A stretch of 64,000 bases of DNA from Mesorhizobium sp. C432A (GTDB lineage Bacteria > Pseudomonadota > Alphaproteobacteria > Rhizobiales > Rhizobiaceae), in the NCBI RefSeq assembly GCF_030323145.1, contig NZ_CP100470.1, positions 930,001-994,000 on the forward strand, in the 5' to 3' direction. Positions within the stretch are counted from its first letter, which is position 1, and each line of letters starts with the position of its first letter. The notes beneath the pieces were generated by a model that had not been told where the DNA came from, made no database searches, and worked only from the letters and a program-made list of their open reading frames with translations. The position numbers and the translations under genes are program-made. Below are positions 42,854-50,622 of the stretch, one piece after another.

Positions 42854-44464
42854 CTATTCCGCAGCTTCCTGCAGGCGGGGTGCTGCGCCGAGCACGACGG
42901 CATCGACATGGCTCTCGAATTTCTCGAAGTTGACGGCGAACATGCCGACCAATCGCGCTGCCTGCCGGTCATAGGCTGCCTTGTCGGCCCAGGTCGAACG
43001 CGGGTCGAGAATGGCGCTCTCGACGCCAGGCACAGCAACCGGCACCTCGAAGCCGAAATTGGCGTCAGTGCGGAAACCGGACGCCTTCAGCGAACCGTCA
43101 AGCGCTGCGGCCAGCAAGGCGCGCGTCGCCTTGATCGGCATGCGCTTGCCGGTGCCGTAGGCGCCGCCGGTCCAGCCGGTGTTGACCAGCCAGCAATCGG
43201 CGCCGTGGCGGGCGATCAGCTCGCGCAGCAGATTGCCGTATTCCTTGGGGTGGCGCGGCATGAACGGGGCGCCGAAGCAGGTCGAGAACGTCGCTTCCGG
43301 CTCGGTAACGCCCTTCTCGGTGCCGGCCACCTTGGCGGTGTAGCCGGAGAGGAAGTGGTACATCGCCTGCGCCGGGGTCAGCCGTGCGATCGGCGGCATG
43401 ATGCCGAAGGCATCGGCGGTCAGCATGATGATGTTTTTCGGGTGGCTGGCCCGTCCGCTCTTCGAGGCATTGGGGATGAAATCCAGCGGATAGGCGCAGC
43501 GCGTGTTTTCGGTGAGCCGGCCGTCGTTGAAGTCCGGCACGCGGTCGGCGTCGAGCACGACATTTTCCAGCACCGTGCCGAAACGCTGCGTGGTGGCGAA
43601 AATCTCCGGCTCGGCCTCGGCCGACAGCCGGATCGTCTTGGCGTAGCAGCCGCCTTCGAAGTTGAAGATGCCGTGCGGTCCCCAGCCGTGCTCGTCGTCG
43701 CCGATGAGCGTACGTGACGGATCGGCCGACAGCGTCGTCTTGCCCGTCCCGGAAAGCCCGAAGAAGATCGCTGCGTCGCCGCCCGGACCCTCATTGGCCG
43801 AGCAGTGCATCGGCATGACGCCCTTTTCCGGCAGCAGATAGTTGAGCATGGTGAACACCGATTTCTTCATCTCGCCGGCATAGGAAGTGCCGCCGATGAG
43901 CACGATCTTGCGGGTGAGATCGACCGCAATCACCGTTTCGGTGCGGCTGCCGTGGCGGGCCGGATCGGCGCGGAAGGACGGCAGGTCGATGATCGTCATC
44001 TCCGGCACGAAATCCTCGAGCTCGGCGGCCTGCGGGCGGATCAAAAGATTGCGGATGAACAGCGAGTGCCAGGCGAATTCGGTGATGACCCGCGTCGGCA
44101 GCTTCAGCTCGGCATCGGCGCCGCCGACGAGGTCCTGCACATAGAGATCGCTATTCGCGGCGTGGACAAGGAAATCGGCGAGCAGCATTTCGAACTGGCC
44201 CGCCGAAATCGCCTTGTTGTTGTCCCACCAGACATGGGGCTCGGTGGCGCCATCGCGGACGACAAACTTGTCCTTGGGCGAGCGGCCAGTGTGCTGGCCG
44301 GTCTCGGCAAGCAGCGCGCCGCCGGCGGTCAACCGGGCCTCGCCACGACGGATCGCTGCCTCATAAAGGGCGGCCGCACCAAAATTATAATGCACCGTGC
44401 CGGTGGTTTTCAGGCCGATACGATCGATCGCGCAAGCAGAATTGCGTTTGCCGACTTCCGACAT
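42854..44464 (-). CDS. pckA: ATP-dependent phosphoenolpyruvate carboxykinase PckA
   Basis: 536 residues, normal for the ATP-type enzyme. The kinase P-loop is [11 protein letters not shown], preceded by the metal-binding histidine region [11 protein letters not shown] and followed by [21 protein letters not shown]. It converts oxaloacetate to phosphoenolpyruvate and is required for growth on C4-dicarboxylates. ATG at 44462-44464 ([14 protein letters not shown]) is preferred; the earlier in-frame start lacks homology. It is divergent from chvI; the long A+T-rich gap contains a candidate operator. Confidence 0.96.
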   Translation of the reverse strand: MSEVGKRNSACAIDRIGLKTTGTVHYNFGAAALYEAAIRRGEARLTAGGALLAETGQHTGRSPKDKFVVRDGATEPHVWWDNNKAISAGQFEMLLADFLVHAANSDLYVQDLVGGADAELKLPTRVITEFAWHSLFIRNLLIRPQAAELEDFVPEMTIIDLPSFRADPARHGSRTETVIAVDLTRKIVLIGGTSYAGEMKKSVFTMLNYLLPEKGVMPMHCSANEGPGGDAAIFFGLSGTGKTTLSADPSRTLIGDDEHGWGPHGIFNFEGGCYAKTIRLSAEAEPEIFATTQRFGTVLENVVLDADRVPDFNDGRLTENTRCAYPLDFIPNASKSGRASHPKNIIMLTADAFGIMPPIARLTPAQAMYHFLSGYTAKVAGTEKGVTEPEATFSTCFGAPFMPRHPKEYGNLLRELIARHGADCWLVNTGWTGGAYGTGKRMPIKATRALLAAALDGSLKASGFRTDANFGFEVPVAVPGVESAILDPRSTWADKAAYDRQAARLVGMFAVNFEKFESHVDAVVLGAAPRLQEAAE

Positions 44465-44811
44465 CAAGGGTCCCTTCTTCTGGATTCGCCGCACTTTGCC
44501 GGCGCGTTTCCGGCGAGCCCGCGTTAGGGGCTGAGACGGTGAGAACCAGAAAACTCGAATGATATCAAATCATTAATCGATTTAAAAATTTTGAAAGTTG
44601 TTTAAATCGTTTATATGTGCAAAAAATCACGGTGGTTGCCCAAAGGATTGGCACACAGTGTTCGTCCAACCCCGTGTAGAGGTTCCGATGGGGCCGCCGG
44701 CAAGCCGTCCGCGACAGCGGGTGGAGCCTGTGCCACATTTTGTACCTAATTTGTCCTGCAAAAGCCCCTTCTCTAAGACAGAAGGGACAGCTCATGAGGG
44801 AGCCGCTTGAA
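44465..44811. other. Intergenic region between divergent pckA and chvI
   Basis: 347 bases with a strongly A+T-rich stretch from about 44558 to 44625 in an otherwise GC-rich window. It must hold promoters for pckA and chvI. No additional gene is apparent. Confidence 0.5.
44572..44609. promoter_or_regulatory. Candidate operator region upstream of pckA
   Basis: ATTAATCGATTTAA (44572-44585) is a near-palindrome centred on CG, as LacI-family operators usually are. CGATTTAAA (44578-44586) and TTTAAATCG (44601-44609) also form perfect nine-base arms. In Sinorhizobium pckA is controlled by the LacI-type PckR; the assignment here is inference. Confidence 0.4.
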
Positions 44812-45513
44812 ATGGCAACAATCGCGCTTGTCGATGACGACCGCAACATTCTGACATCGGTGTCGATCGCCCTCGAGTCCGAGGGGTATCGCGTCGAGAC
44901 CTACACGGATGGTGCGTCGGCGCTGGAAGGCCTGGCGGCGCGGCCGCCGAATCTCGCCATCCTCGACATCAAGATGCCGCGCATGGACGGCATGGAGCTG
45001 TTGCGCCGGATGCGGCAGAAGTCCGACCTGCCGGTGATCTTCCTGACCTCGAAGGACGATGAGATCGATGAGCTTTTCGGCCTCAAGATGGGCGCCGACG
45101 ATTTCATCCGCAAACCGTTCTCGCAGCGCCTGCTGGTCGAGCGGGTGCGCGCCGTGCTGCGCCGCGCCAGCGCCCGCGAAGCTGCGGCAAAGGCGCCCAG
45201 CCAGCAGGCCCGTTCGCTGGAACGCGGCCAGCTCGTCATGGACCAGGAACGCCATACCTGCACCTGGAAGGGCGAGCCGGTGACGCTGACGGTCACCGAA
45301 TTTCTCATCCTGCACTCGTTGGCGCAGCGCCCCGGCGTGGTAAAAAGCCGTGATGCGCTGATGGATTCCGCCTATGATGAGCAGGTCTATGTCGACGACC
45401 GCACCATCGATAGCCACATCAAGCGGCTGCGCAAGAAGTTCAAGGCCGTCGATGACGACTTCGAAATGATCGAAACCCTTTACGGAGTCGGATACCGGTT
45501 CCGCGAAGCTTGA
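44812..45513 (+). CDS. chvI: Response regulator ChvI
   Basis: 233 residues of the OmpR type. The receiver phosphorylation site is Asp52 ([13 protein letters not shown]) and the conserved lysine is in [11 protein letters not shown]. The C-terminal winged helix contains [29 protein letters not shown] and ends YGVGYRF. ATG at 44812 gives the conserved [12 protein letters not shown]; an ATG six codons upstream is possible. With ChvG (45599) it controls envelope, acid-stress and symbiosis genes in rhizobia. The gene order pckA, chvI, chvG is conserved. Confidence 0.96.
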   Translation: MATIALVDDDRNILTSVSIALESEGYRVETYTDGASALEGLAARPPNLAILDIKMPRMDGMELLRRMRQKSDLPVIFLTSKDDEIDELFGLKMGADDFIRKPFSQRLLVERVRAVLRRASAREAAAKAPSQQARSLERGQLVMDQERHTCTWKGEPVTLTVTEFLILHSLAQRPGVVKSRDALMDSAYDEQVYVDDRTIDSHIKRLRKKFKAVDDDFEMIETLYGVGYRFREA

Positions 45514-45517
45514 GTTG

Positions 45518-45566
45518 ATGCATGTCGCCCAAAAGTGGTCGCGGTTTTTGGGACGACGACATGCAT
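45518..45566. repeat. ATGCATGTCG-type palindromic repeat between chvI and chvG
   Basis: Outer arms ATGCATGTCG/CGACATGCAT enclose CCCAAAAGTGGTCGCGGTTTTTGGG. It belongs to the same broad family as the repeats at 14576 and 39280. It could dampen read-through from chvI to chvG. Confidence 0.75.
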
Positions 45567-45598
45567 AAAACCAAAGACTAGGCGGGAGCTGCTATTCG

Positions 45599-47380
45599 AT
45601 GGCAGTGGATGTACAGCGGAGCAGACGAACGAGCGCTGTCAGGCGGTCGCGGATTCTGCCCGCATTCCTGTCGAGGTTGACGGTGCCGATGCGCCGCTTC
45701 CTCGGCCACCACATCTTTTCCAGCCTGACCCGGCGCATCCTGTTCCTCAACCTGGCCGGCCTCGCCGTGCTGGTCACCGGCATCCTCTATCTCAACACCT
45801 TCCGCGACGGGCTGATCGACGCCCGCGTCGAAAGCCTGATGACGCAGGGCGAGATCATCGCCGGCGCCATTGCCGCGTCGGCGACGGTCGAGACCGATTC
45901 GATCAGCATCGATCCAGAAAAACTGCTTGAACTGCAGGCCGGCGAAAGCCTGGGGCCGGGCTCCGACCAGCTCGACAATCTGGATTTCCCGATCAATCCC
46001 GAGCGCGTGGCGCCGGTGCTGCGGCGGCTGATTTCGCCGACGCGCACCCGGGCCCGCATCTATGACCGCGACGCCAATCTGCTGCTCGATTCGCGCCATC
46101 TCTATTCGCGCGGCCAAATCCTGCGCTACGACCTGCCGCCGGTCGAGGACGAGCAGCCGGATATGCTGGAGCGCGTGCAGAAATTCGTCTTCGACTTCTT
46201 CCGCAACAAGGACCTGCCCGTCTACCATGAGCAGCCCGGCGGCAACGGTGCGGCCTTCCCGGAAGTGGTCAAGGCGCTGACCGGCAGTCCATCGACGATC
46301 GTGCGGGTGAGCGAACAGGGCGAGCAGATCGTTTCGGTGGCGGTGCCGATCCAGCGCTTCCGTGCCGTCCTCGGCGTGCTGATGCTGTCGACGGAAGGCG
46401 GCGACATCGACAAGATCGTCGCCGCCGAACGCAAGGCTATTTTGCGCGTGTTCGGCATCGCCGCCCTGGTCACCGCCATCCTGTCGATGCTGCTCGCATC
46501 CACCATCGCCAATCCGCTGCGCCGCCTATCGGCGGCGGCAGTGCGGGTGCGGCGCGGCGTCAAGAGCCGCGAGGAGATCCCCGACTTTTCCGACCGCCAG
46601 GACGAGATCGGCAATTTGTCGGTCGCGGTGCGCGACATGACCAATGCGCTCTATGCCCGCATCGAGGCGATCGAAAGCTTCGCCGCCGATGTCTCGCACG
46701 AGCTGAAGAACCCGCTGACCTCGCTGCGCAGCGCGGTGGAGACCTTGCCGCTTGCCAAGAACGACAATTCACGCGGCAGGCTGATGGAGATCATCCAGCA
46801 CGATGTCCGGCGTCTCGACCGGCTGATCACCGACATTTCCGATGCCTCGCGCCTAGACGCCGAACTGGCGCGTGAGGATGCCGCCACGGTCGATTTGAAG
46901 AAATTCATCACCGATCTCGTCGCCGTGTCGCGCGAAGCGACGCGCAACAAAAAGGCTGTCGAGATCGAATTCAAGGCCGCCAAGCTGCCGCAAGGCGTCA
47001 AAGGCTATTTCGTCACCGGCCATGATCTGAGGATCGGCCAGGTCATCACCAATCTGATCGAGAATGCCCGCTCCTTCGTGCCGGAGGACCACGGCCATAT
47101 CGCCATTTCCCTGGCACGCTCGGGCAAGGTCAACATCGTCACCGTCGACGACAACGGCCCCGGAATCCGCGCCGACGCCATCGACCGCATCTTCGAGCGC
47201 TTCTACACCGACCGCCCGGCCGGCGAGGCGTTCGGCCAGAATTCGGGGCTTGGCCTGTCGATATCCAGGCAGATCGTCGAAGCCCATGGCGGCACGCTGA
47301 CCGCCGAGAACATCCCCGGCACCAAGCCCGGCGACATCAAGGGCGCGCGCTTCGTCGTTACGCTGCCGGCCGAAGGCTGA
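45599..47380 (+). CDS. chvG: Sensor histidine kinase ChvG
   Basis: 593 residues. A cytoplasmic N-terminus is followed by a first membrane segment (ILFLNLAGLAVLVTGILYL), a periplasmic sensor region of about 200 residues, and a second membrane segment (FGIAALVTAILSMLLASTI). Then come HAMP and a kinase core. The phospho-accepting histidine is His367 in FAADVSHELKNPLTSLRSAVE; N, G1 and G2 boxes are NLIENARSF, VDDNGPGI and SGLGLSISRQI. ATG at 45599 has GGGAG ten bases upstream. It partners ChvI and is repressed in Sinorhizobium by the periplasmic protein ExoR. Confidence 0.95.
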   Translation: MAVDVQRSRRTSAVRRSRILPAFLSRLTVPMRRFLGHHIFSSLTRRILFLNLAGLAVLVTGILYLNTFRDGLIDARVESLMTQGEIIAGAIAASATVETDSISIDPEKLLELQAGESLGPGSDQLDNLDFPINPERVAPVLRRLISPTRTRARIYDRDANLLLDSRHLYSRGQILRYDLPPVEDEQPDMLERVQKFVFDFFRNKDLPVYHEQPGGNGAAFPEVVKALTGSPSTIVRVSEQGEQIVSVAVPIQRFRAVLGVLMLSTEGGDIDKIVAAERKAILRVFGIAALVTAILSMLLASTIANPLRRLSAAAVRVRRGVKSREEIPDFSDRQDEIGNLSVAVRDMTNALYARIEAIESFAADVSHELKNPLTSLRSAVETLPLAKNDNSRGRLMEIIQHDVRRLDRLITDISDASRLDAELAREDAATVDLKKFITDLVAVSREATRNKKAVEIEFKAAKLPQGVKGYFVTGHDLRIGQVITNLIENARSFVPEDHGHIAISLARSGKVNIVTVDDNGPGIRADAIDRIFERFYTDRPAGEAFGQNSGLGLSISRQIVEAHGGTLTAENIPGTKPGDIKGARFVVTLPAEG

Positions 47381-47392
47381 TCGCGGCTGCGC

Positions 47393-47854
47393 ATGCCCGA
47401 TCCCACCGCGGAACCCGAGAACATCCATGCCACCGCAGTCCTGATTGGCGAGCGGGGCGTCCTGATCACCGGGCCGTCCGGCTCGGGCAAGACAACGCTG
47501 GCGCTGGCGCTCATCGACCATTTCAGCCGGCTCGGGCTGTTTGCCCGGCTGATCGGCGACGACCAGCTGTTTGTCGCGGCGCGTTTCGGGCGGCTGGTCT
47601 GCCATGCGCCCGCCAGCATTGCCGGCCTCGCAGAGGTGCCCGGACTTGGTCCGAAGCCGCTTTTGTTCCAATCTGTGGGAGTCATCGACCTTACGATCCA
47701 GCTGGTTGCCGCTAACGCTGTGGAGCGTTTCCAGGAAGAGTCGAGCGCGACCATTGCCGGCTGTGTGGTGCCGCGCATCGACCTCGTTCAGCGCAACGTC
47801 ACTGCGGCTTTGCCGGCGGTAATGGCGCGGCTGGCGATTGCGCCTTTCGTATGA
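47393..47854 (+). CDS. hprK: Short HPr kinase/phosphorylase HprK
   Basis: 153 residues, about half the length of Firmicutes HprK. Only the C-terminal kinase domain is present: Walker A GPSGSGKT (residues 27-34), then LIGDDQLFVAARFGRLVCHAP. This short form is usual in alphaproteobacteria, where the N-terminal domain is absent. It should phosphorylate HPr at serine. It lies 12 bases after chvG and upstream of the PTS EIIA and HPr genes, tying the PTS to the ChvG/ChvI locus. Confidence 0.92.
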   Translation: MPDPTAEPENIHATAVLIGERGVLITGPSGSGKTTLALALIDHFSRLGLFARLIGDDQLFVAARFGRLVCHAPASIAGLAEVPGLGPKPLLFQSVGVIDLTIQLVAANAVERFQEESSATIAGCVVPRIDLVQRNVTAALPAVMARLAIAPFV

Positions 47855-47878
47855 TCCGCCGCCGGTTTTTTGCTGCAA

Positions 47879-47940
47879 TGCGTCAAATTGGCCATGGCCG
47901 ACGCAATTTTGGGCTTGTCAACGCGCCGCGCGTCGACAAG
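47879..47940 (+). other. Two tandem hairpins between hprK and the EIIA gene
   Basis: TGCGTC/GACGCA (47879-47905, with an inner GGCC/GGCC pair) and CTTGTC/GACAAG (47914-47940, with an inner ACGCG/CGCGT pair). No T run follows. They may shape the transcript and set different levels for hprK and the PTS genes. Confidence 0.45.
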
Positions 47941-48018
47941 ATAGCGCTCCCGCCGCCTGGGATGGCCGGCGAGCATAAAAAGCGCCTGTGAAGCGGCGAT
48001 GACGGGAGCCACCATAGA

Positions 48019-48420
48019 ATGATCGGACTCGTGCTTGTAACGCACGGTCAACTGGCCGCCGAGTTCCGCCATGCCGTGGAACATGTCGTGGGGCCACAAG
48101 ACAATTTCGAAACCGTGGCAATCGGCGCCGACGACGATATGGAGCAGCGTAGGCGCGATATCGTCGACGCCGTCGGCCGCGTCGACACCGGGACCGGCGT
48201 CATCGTTCTGACCGATATGTTCGGCGGCACGCCTTCCAACCTCGCCATTTCGGTGATGGAATCCGGTCGCACCGAGGTCATCGCCGGCATGAACCTGCCG
48301 ATGCTGATCAAGCTGTCGTCGATCCGCAAGGGCGACAACATGGCGACCGCGCTCGACGAGGCGCAGGCCGCGGGGCGCAAATACATCAACGTCGCAAGTC
48401 AGCTGCTGAGCAGCAAATGA
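48019..48420 (+). CDS. PTS mannose-type EIIA protein
   Basis: 133 residues of the EIIA-Man fold. The phosphorylation-site histidine is His9 (IGLVLVTHGQLAAEF), and LTDMFGGTPSNLAISVM is the family signature. No membrane EII components are nearby, so it is a regulatory phosphocarrier as in other alphaproteobacterial PTS systems. Its stop overlaps the HPr start by four bases (ATGA). Confidence 0.92.
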   Translation: MIGLVLVTHGQLAAEFRHAVEHVVGPQDNFETVAIGADDDMEQRRRDIVDAVGRVDTGTGVIVLTDMFGGTPSNLAISVMESGRTEVIAGMNLPMLIKLSSIRKGDNMATALDEAQAAGRKYINVASQLLSSK

Positions 48421-48707
48421 ACGCGCTGTCGCCCGGTGAGATCGTGCGCGAGTTCCCGATCGTCAACCAGCGCGGCCTGCATGCGCGCGCCTCGGCGAAG
48501 TTCGTCCAGGTCGCCAGCGGCTTCGACGCCACCGTCCATGTCGAGAAGGATGGTCTCAAGGTCGGCGGCACCTCGATCATGGGGCTGATGATGCTGGCGG
48601 CGAGCCCCGGTTATTCGATCCGCGTCACCGCCAGCGGCGCTGAAGCCGCAGCGGCGATGGACGCGCTGGAGCAGCTGGTCGCCTCGCGCTTCGGCGAAGA
48701 GTGCTGA
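48417..48707 (+). CDS. ptsH: Phosphocarrier protein HPr
   Basis: 96 residues. His22 in the active site (RGLHARASAKFV) accepts phosphate from EI; Ser53 in GGTSIMGLMMLA is the position modified by HprK. It carries phosphate to the EIIA proteins. It is coupled to the EIIA gene by a four-base overlap. A diverged half-copy of a palindromic repeat follows before ahcY. Confidence 0.94.
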   Translation: MNALSPGEIVREFPIVNQRGLHARASAKFVQVASGFDATVHVEKDGLKVGGTSIMGLMMLAASPGYSIRVTASGAEAAAAMDALEQLVASRFGEEC

Positions 48708-48786
48708 AGTTTTTGCTTTGGACGCCGTTGTCCCAAAACCGCCGGATACTTTTGGGCGGCATGCATCCCCGTAAACACATACGCGC

Positions 48787-48802
48787 ATAAAGATTTCTTT
48801 AT
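48787..48802. promoter_or_regulatory. Palindrome upstream of ahcY, SahR-like
   Basis: ATAAAGA-TT-TCTTTAT, 7-base arms, about 110 bases before the ahcY start. SahR, an ArsR-family repressor responding to S-adenosyl-homocysteine, recognises A+T-rich sites of this kind in proteobacterial SAM-cycle genes, as far as I recall. The assignment is inference. Confidence 0.45.
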
Positions 48803-48913
48803 ATCCCATTGTCGTCTTGGCGGCGATCTGCTAGTCAGGCCGGCATTCCGCGCCCTTCGACGCGCCGTGTGGCGCAGGCGCATTCTGAAGACAAATCACA
48901 CCGGAGCACTGCC

Positions 48914-50314
48914 ATGACAGGTAGCAAGGACTATGTGGTCGCCGACATCTCGCTTGCCGGCTGGGGCCGCAAGGAACTCGATATCGCCGAAACCGAAATG
49001 CCGGGCCTGATGGCCTGCCGCGAGGAATTCGGCGACAAGAAACCGTTGAAAGGTGCGCGCATCACCGGATCGCTGCACATGACCATCCAGACGGCGGTGC
49101 TGATCGAGACGCTGAAGGCGCTTGGCGCCGATATCCGCTGGGCCTCGTGCAACATCTTCTCGACCCAGGACCATGCGGCCGCGGCCATCGCCGAGGCCGG
49201 CATCCCGGTGTTCGCCGTCAAGGGCGAGTCGCTCGAGGAGTACTGGGACTACACCGACAGGATCTTCCAGTGGGCCGATGGCGGCCTCTCCAACATGATC
49301 CTCGATGATGGCGGCGACGCCACGATGTACATACTGATCGGCGCCCGCGCCGAAGCCGGCGAGGACGTGCTGTCCAACCCGCAGAGCGAGGAAGAGGAAT
49401 ACTTCTACGCCCAGGTCAAGAAGCGCCTGAAGGCTTCGCCCGGCTTTTTCAGCAAGCAGAAGGAAGCCATCCGCGGCGTCACCGAAGAGACGACGACGGG
49501 CGTCAACCGGCTCTACCAGTTGCAGAAGAAGGGCCTGCTGCCCTTCCCGGCGATCAACGTCAACGACTCGGTCACCAAGTCGAAGTTCGACAACAAATAT
49601 GGCTGCAAGGAATCGCTGGTCGACGGCATCCGCCGCGGCACCGACACCATGATGGCCGGCAAGGTTGCGGTCGTCTGCGGCTATGGCGACGTCGGCAAGG
49701 GCTCGTCGGCTTCGCTCAAGGGCGCCGGCGCCCGCGTCAAGGTCACGGAAGTCGATCCGATCTGCGCGCTGCAGGCGGCGATGGACGGCTTTGAAGTCGT
49801 CACGCTGGAAGATGCCGCACCAACCGCCGACATCGTCATCACCACCACCGGCAACAAGGATGTCGTCACCCTCGACCACATGCGCTCGATGAAGGACATG
49901 GTGATCGTCGGCAATATCGGCCACTTCGACAATGAGATCCAGGTCGCGTCGCTGCGCAACCTGCAATGGACCAACGTCAAGCCGCAGGTCGACATGATAA
50001 CCTTCCCGGACGGCAAGCGGATGATCCTGCTGTCCGAGGGGCGCCTGCTCAACCTCGGCAACGCGACCGGTCATCCGAGCTTCGTGATGTCGGCCTCGTT
50101 CACCAATCAGGTGCTGGCGCAGATCGAACTCTACACCAAGCCCGGCCAGTACCAGAACCAGGTCTATGTGCTGCCCAAGCACCTCGACGAGAAGGTGGCG
50201 CGTCTGCATCTCGACAAGCTTGGAGCCCGCTTGACCGAACTTTCCGGCGAACAGGCCGCCTATATCGGCGTGACCCCGCAGGGTCCGTTCAAGCCGGAAC
50301 ACTACCGCTATTAG
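48914..50314 (+). CDS. ahcY: S-adenosyl-homocysteine hydrolase AhcY
   Basis: 466 residues, the bacterial long form. The NAD-binding motif is [21 protein letters not shown], the catalytic stretch [25 protein letters not shown] carries the lysine and cysteine, and the C-terminus ends PFKPEHYRY as in all family members. It hydrolyses S-adenosyl-homocysteine to adenosine and homocysteine. ATG at 48914 has GGAG eight bases upstream. An intrinsic terminator follows at 50342. Confidence 0.96.
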   Translation: MTGSKDYVVADISLAGWGRKELDIAETEMPGLMACREEFGDKKPLKGARITGSLHMTIQTAVLIETLKALGADIRWASCNIFSTQDHAAAAIAEAGIPVFAVKGESLEEYWDYTDRIFQWADGGLSNMILDDGGDATMYILIGARAEAGEDVLSNPQSEEEEYFYAQVKKRLKASPGFFSKQKEAIRGVTEETTTGVNRLYQLQKKGLLPFPAINVNDSVTKSKFDNKYGCKESLVDGIRRGTDTMMAGKVAVVCGYGDVGKGSSASLKGAGARVKVTEVDPICALQAAMDGFEVVTLEDAAPTADIVITTTGNKDVVTLDHMRSMKDMVIVGNIGHFDNEIQVASLRNLQWTNVKPQVDMITFPDGKRMILLSEGRLLNLGNATGHPSFVMSASFTNQVLAQIELYTKPGQYQNQVYVLPKHLDEKVARLHLDKLGARLTELSGEQAAYIGVTPQGPFKPEHYRY

Positions 50315-50341
50315 CCAAAGCGGCGTTTACCACTAGATATT

Positions 50342-50379
50342 GAAGCCGGGCGATTGACTTTTCGCCCGGCTTCTTTTTT
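50342..50379 (+). terminator. Intrinsic terminator of ahcY
   Basis: Perfect twelve-base stem GAAGCCGGGCGA/TCGCCCGGCTTC with an eight-base loop, followed by six T residues. It starts 28 bases after the stop codon. Confidence 0.9.
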
Positions 50380-50460
50380 GCGCGGATGATTCTTCACGCC
50401 GATTCCAGCACGCGCTATTGTGCTGATTCGTGGGCCGGGGACGAGGCCGGCGTACGCATC

Positions 50461-50533
50461 GAGAGCATGATTCGAACCGAAGGACCGCGTCAGCGAAAAG
50501 TGGGAAGCGGTTTTCGGAAAAGATCATGCTCTT
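50461..50533. repeat. AGAGCATGAT-type palindromic repeat upstream of divL
   Basis: Outer arms AGAGCATGAT/ATCATGCTCT enclose the shared core GCGAAAAGTGGGAAGCGGTT. Related to the elements at 14576-14626 and 39280-39332. Confidence 0.75.
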
Positions 50534-50622
50534 TAGAAAAGAGTTAGGTCAGAAGGGCGTTTCCATCAAACGTGATCCTGATCTAGGCGGTCTTGCATTC
50601 AGGCGGCGAAGAGGACCAAGGC

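Larger units (their letters stand above)
50315..50622. other. Intergenic region between ahcY and divL
   Basis: 308 bases holding the ahcY terminator (50342-50379) and a palindromic repeat (50461-50533). The ribosome site GAGGA of divL lies at the right end. No gene is seen. Confidence 0.6.

Noticed and set aside
48708..48913. Possible SAM or SAH riboswitch upstream of ahcY
   Set aside because: I could not find a pseudoknot or conserved core of a known SAM or SAH aptamer; the visible signal is a DNA palindrome and a diverged repeat.
48896..50302. A minus-strand open frame of 468 codons opposite ahcY
   Set aside because: AhcY on the plus strand is highly conserved over its full length; the antisense frame is a GC-bias artefact.
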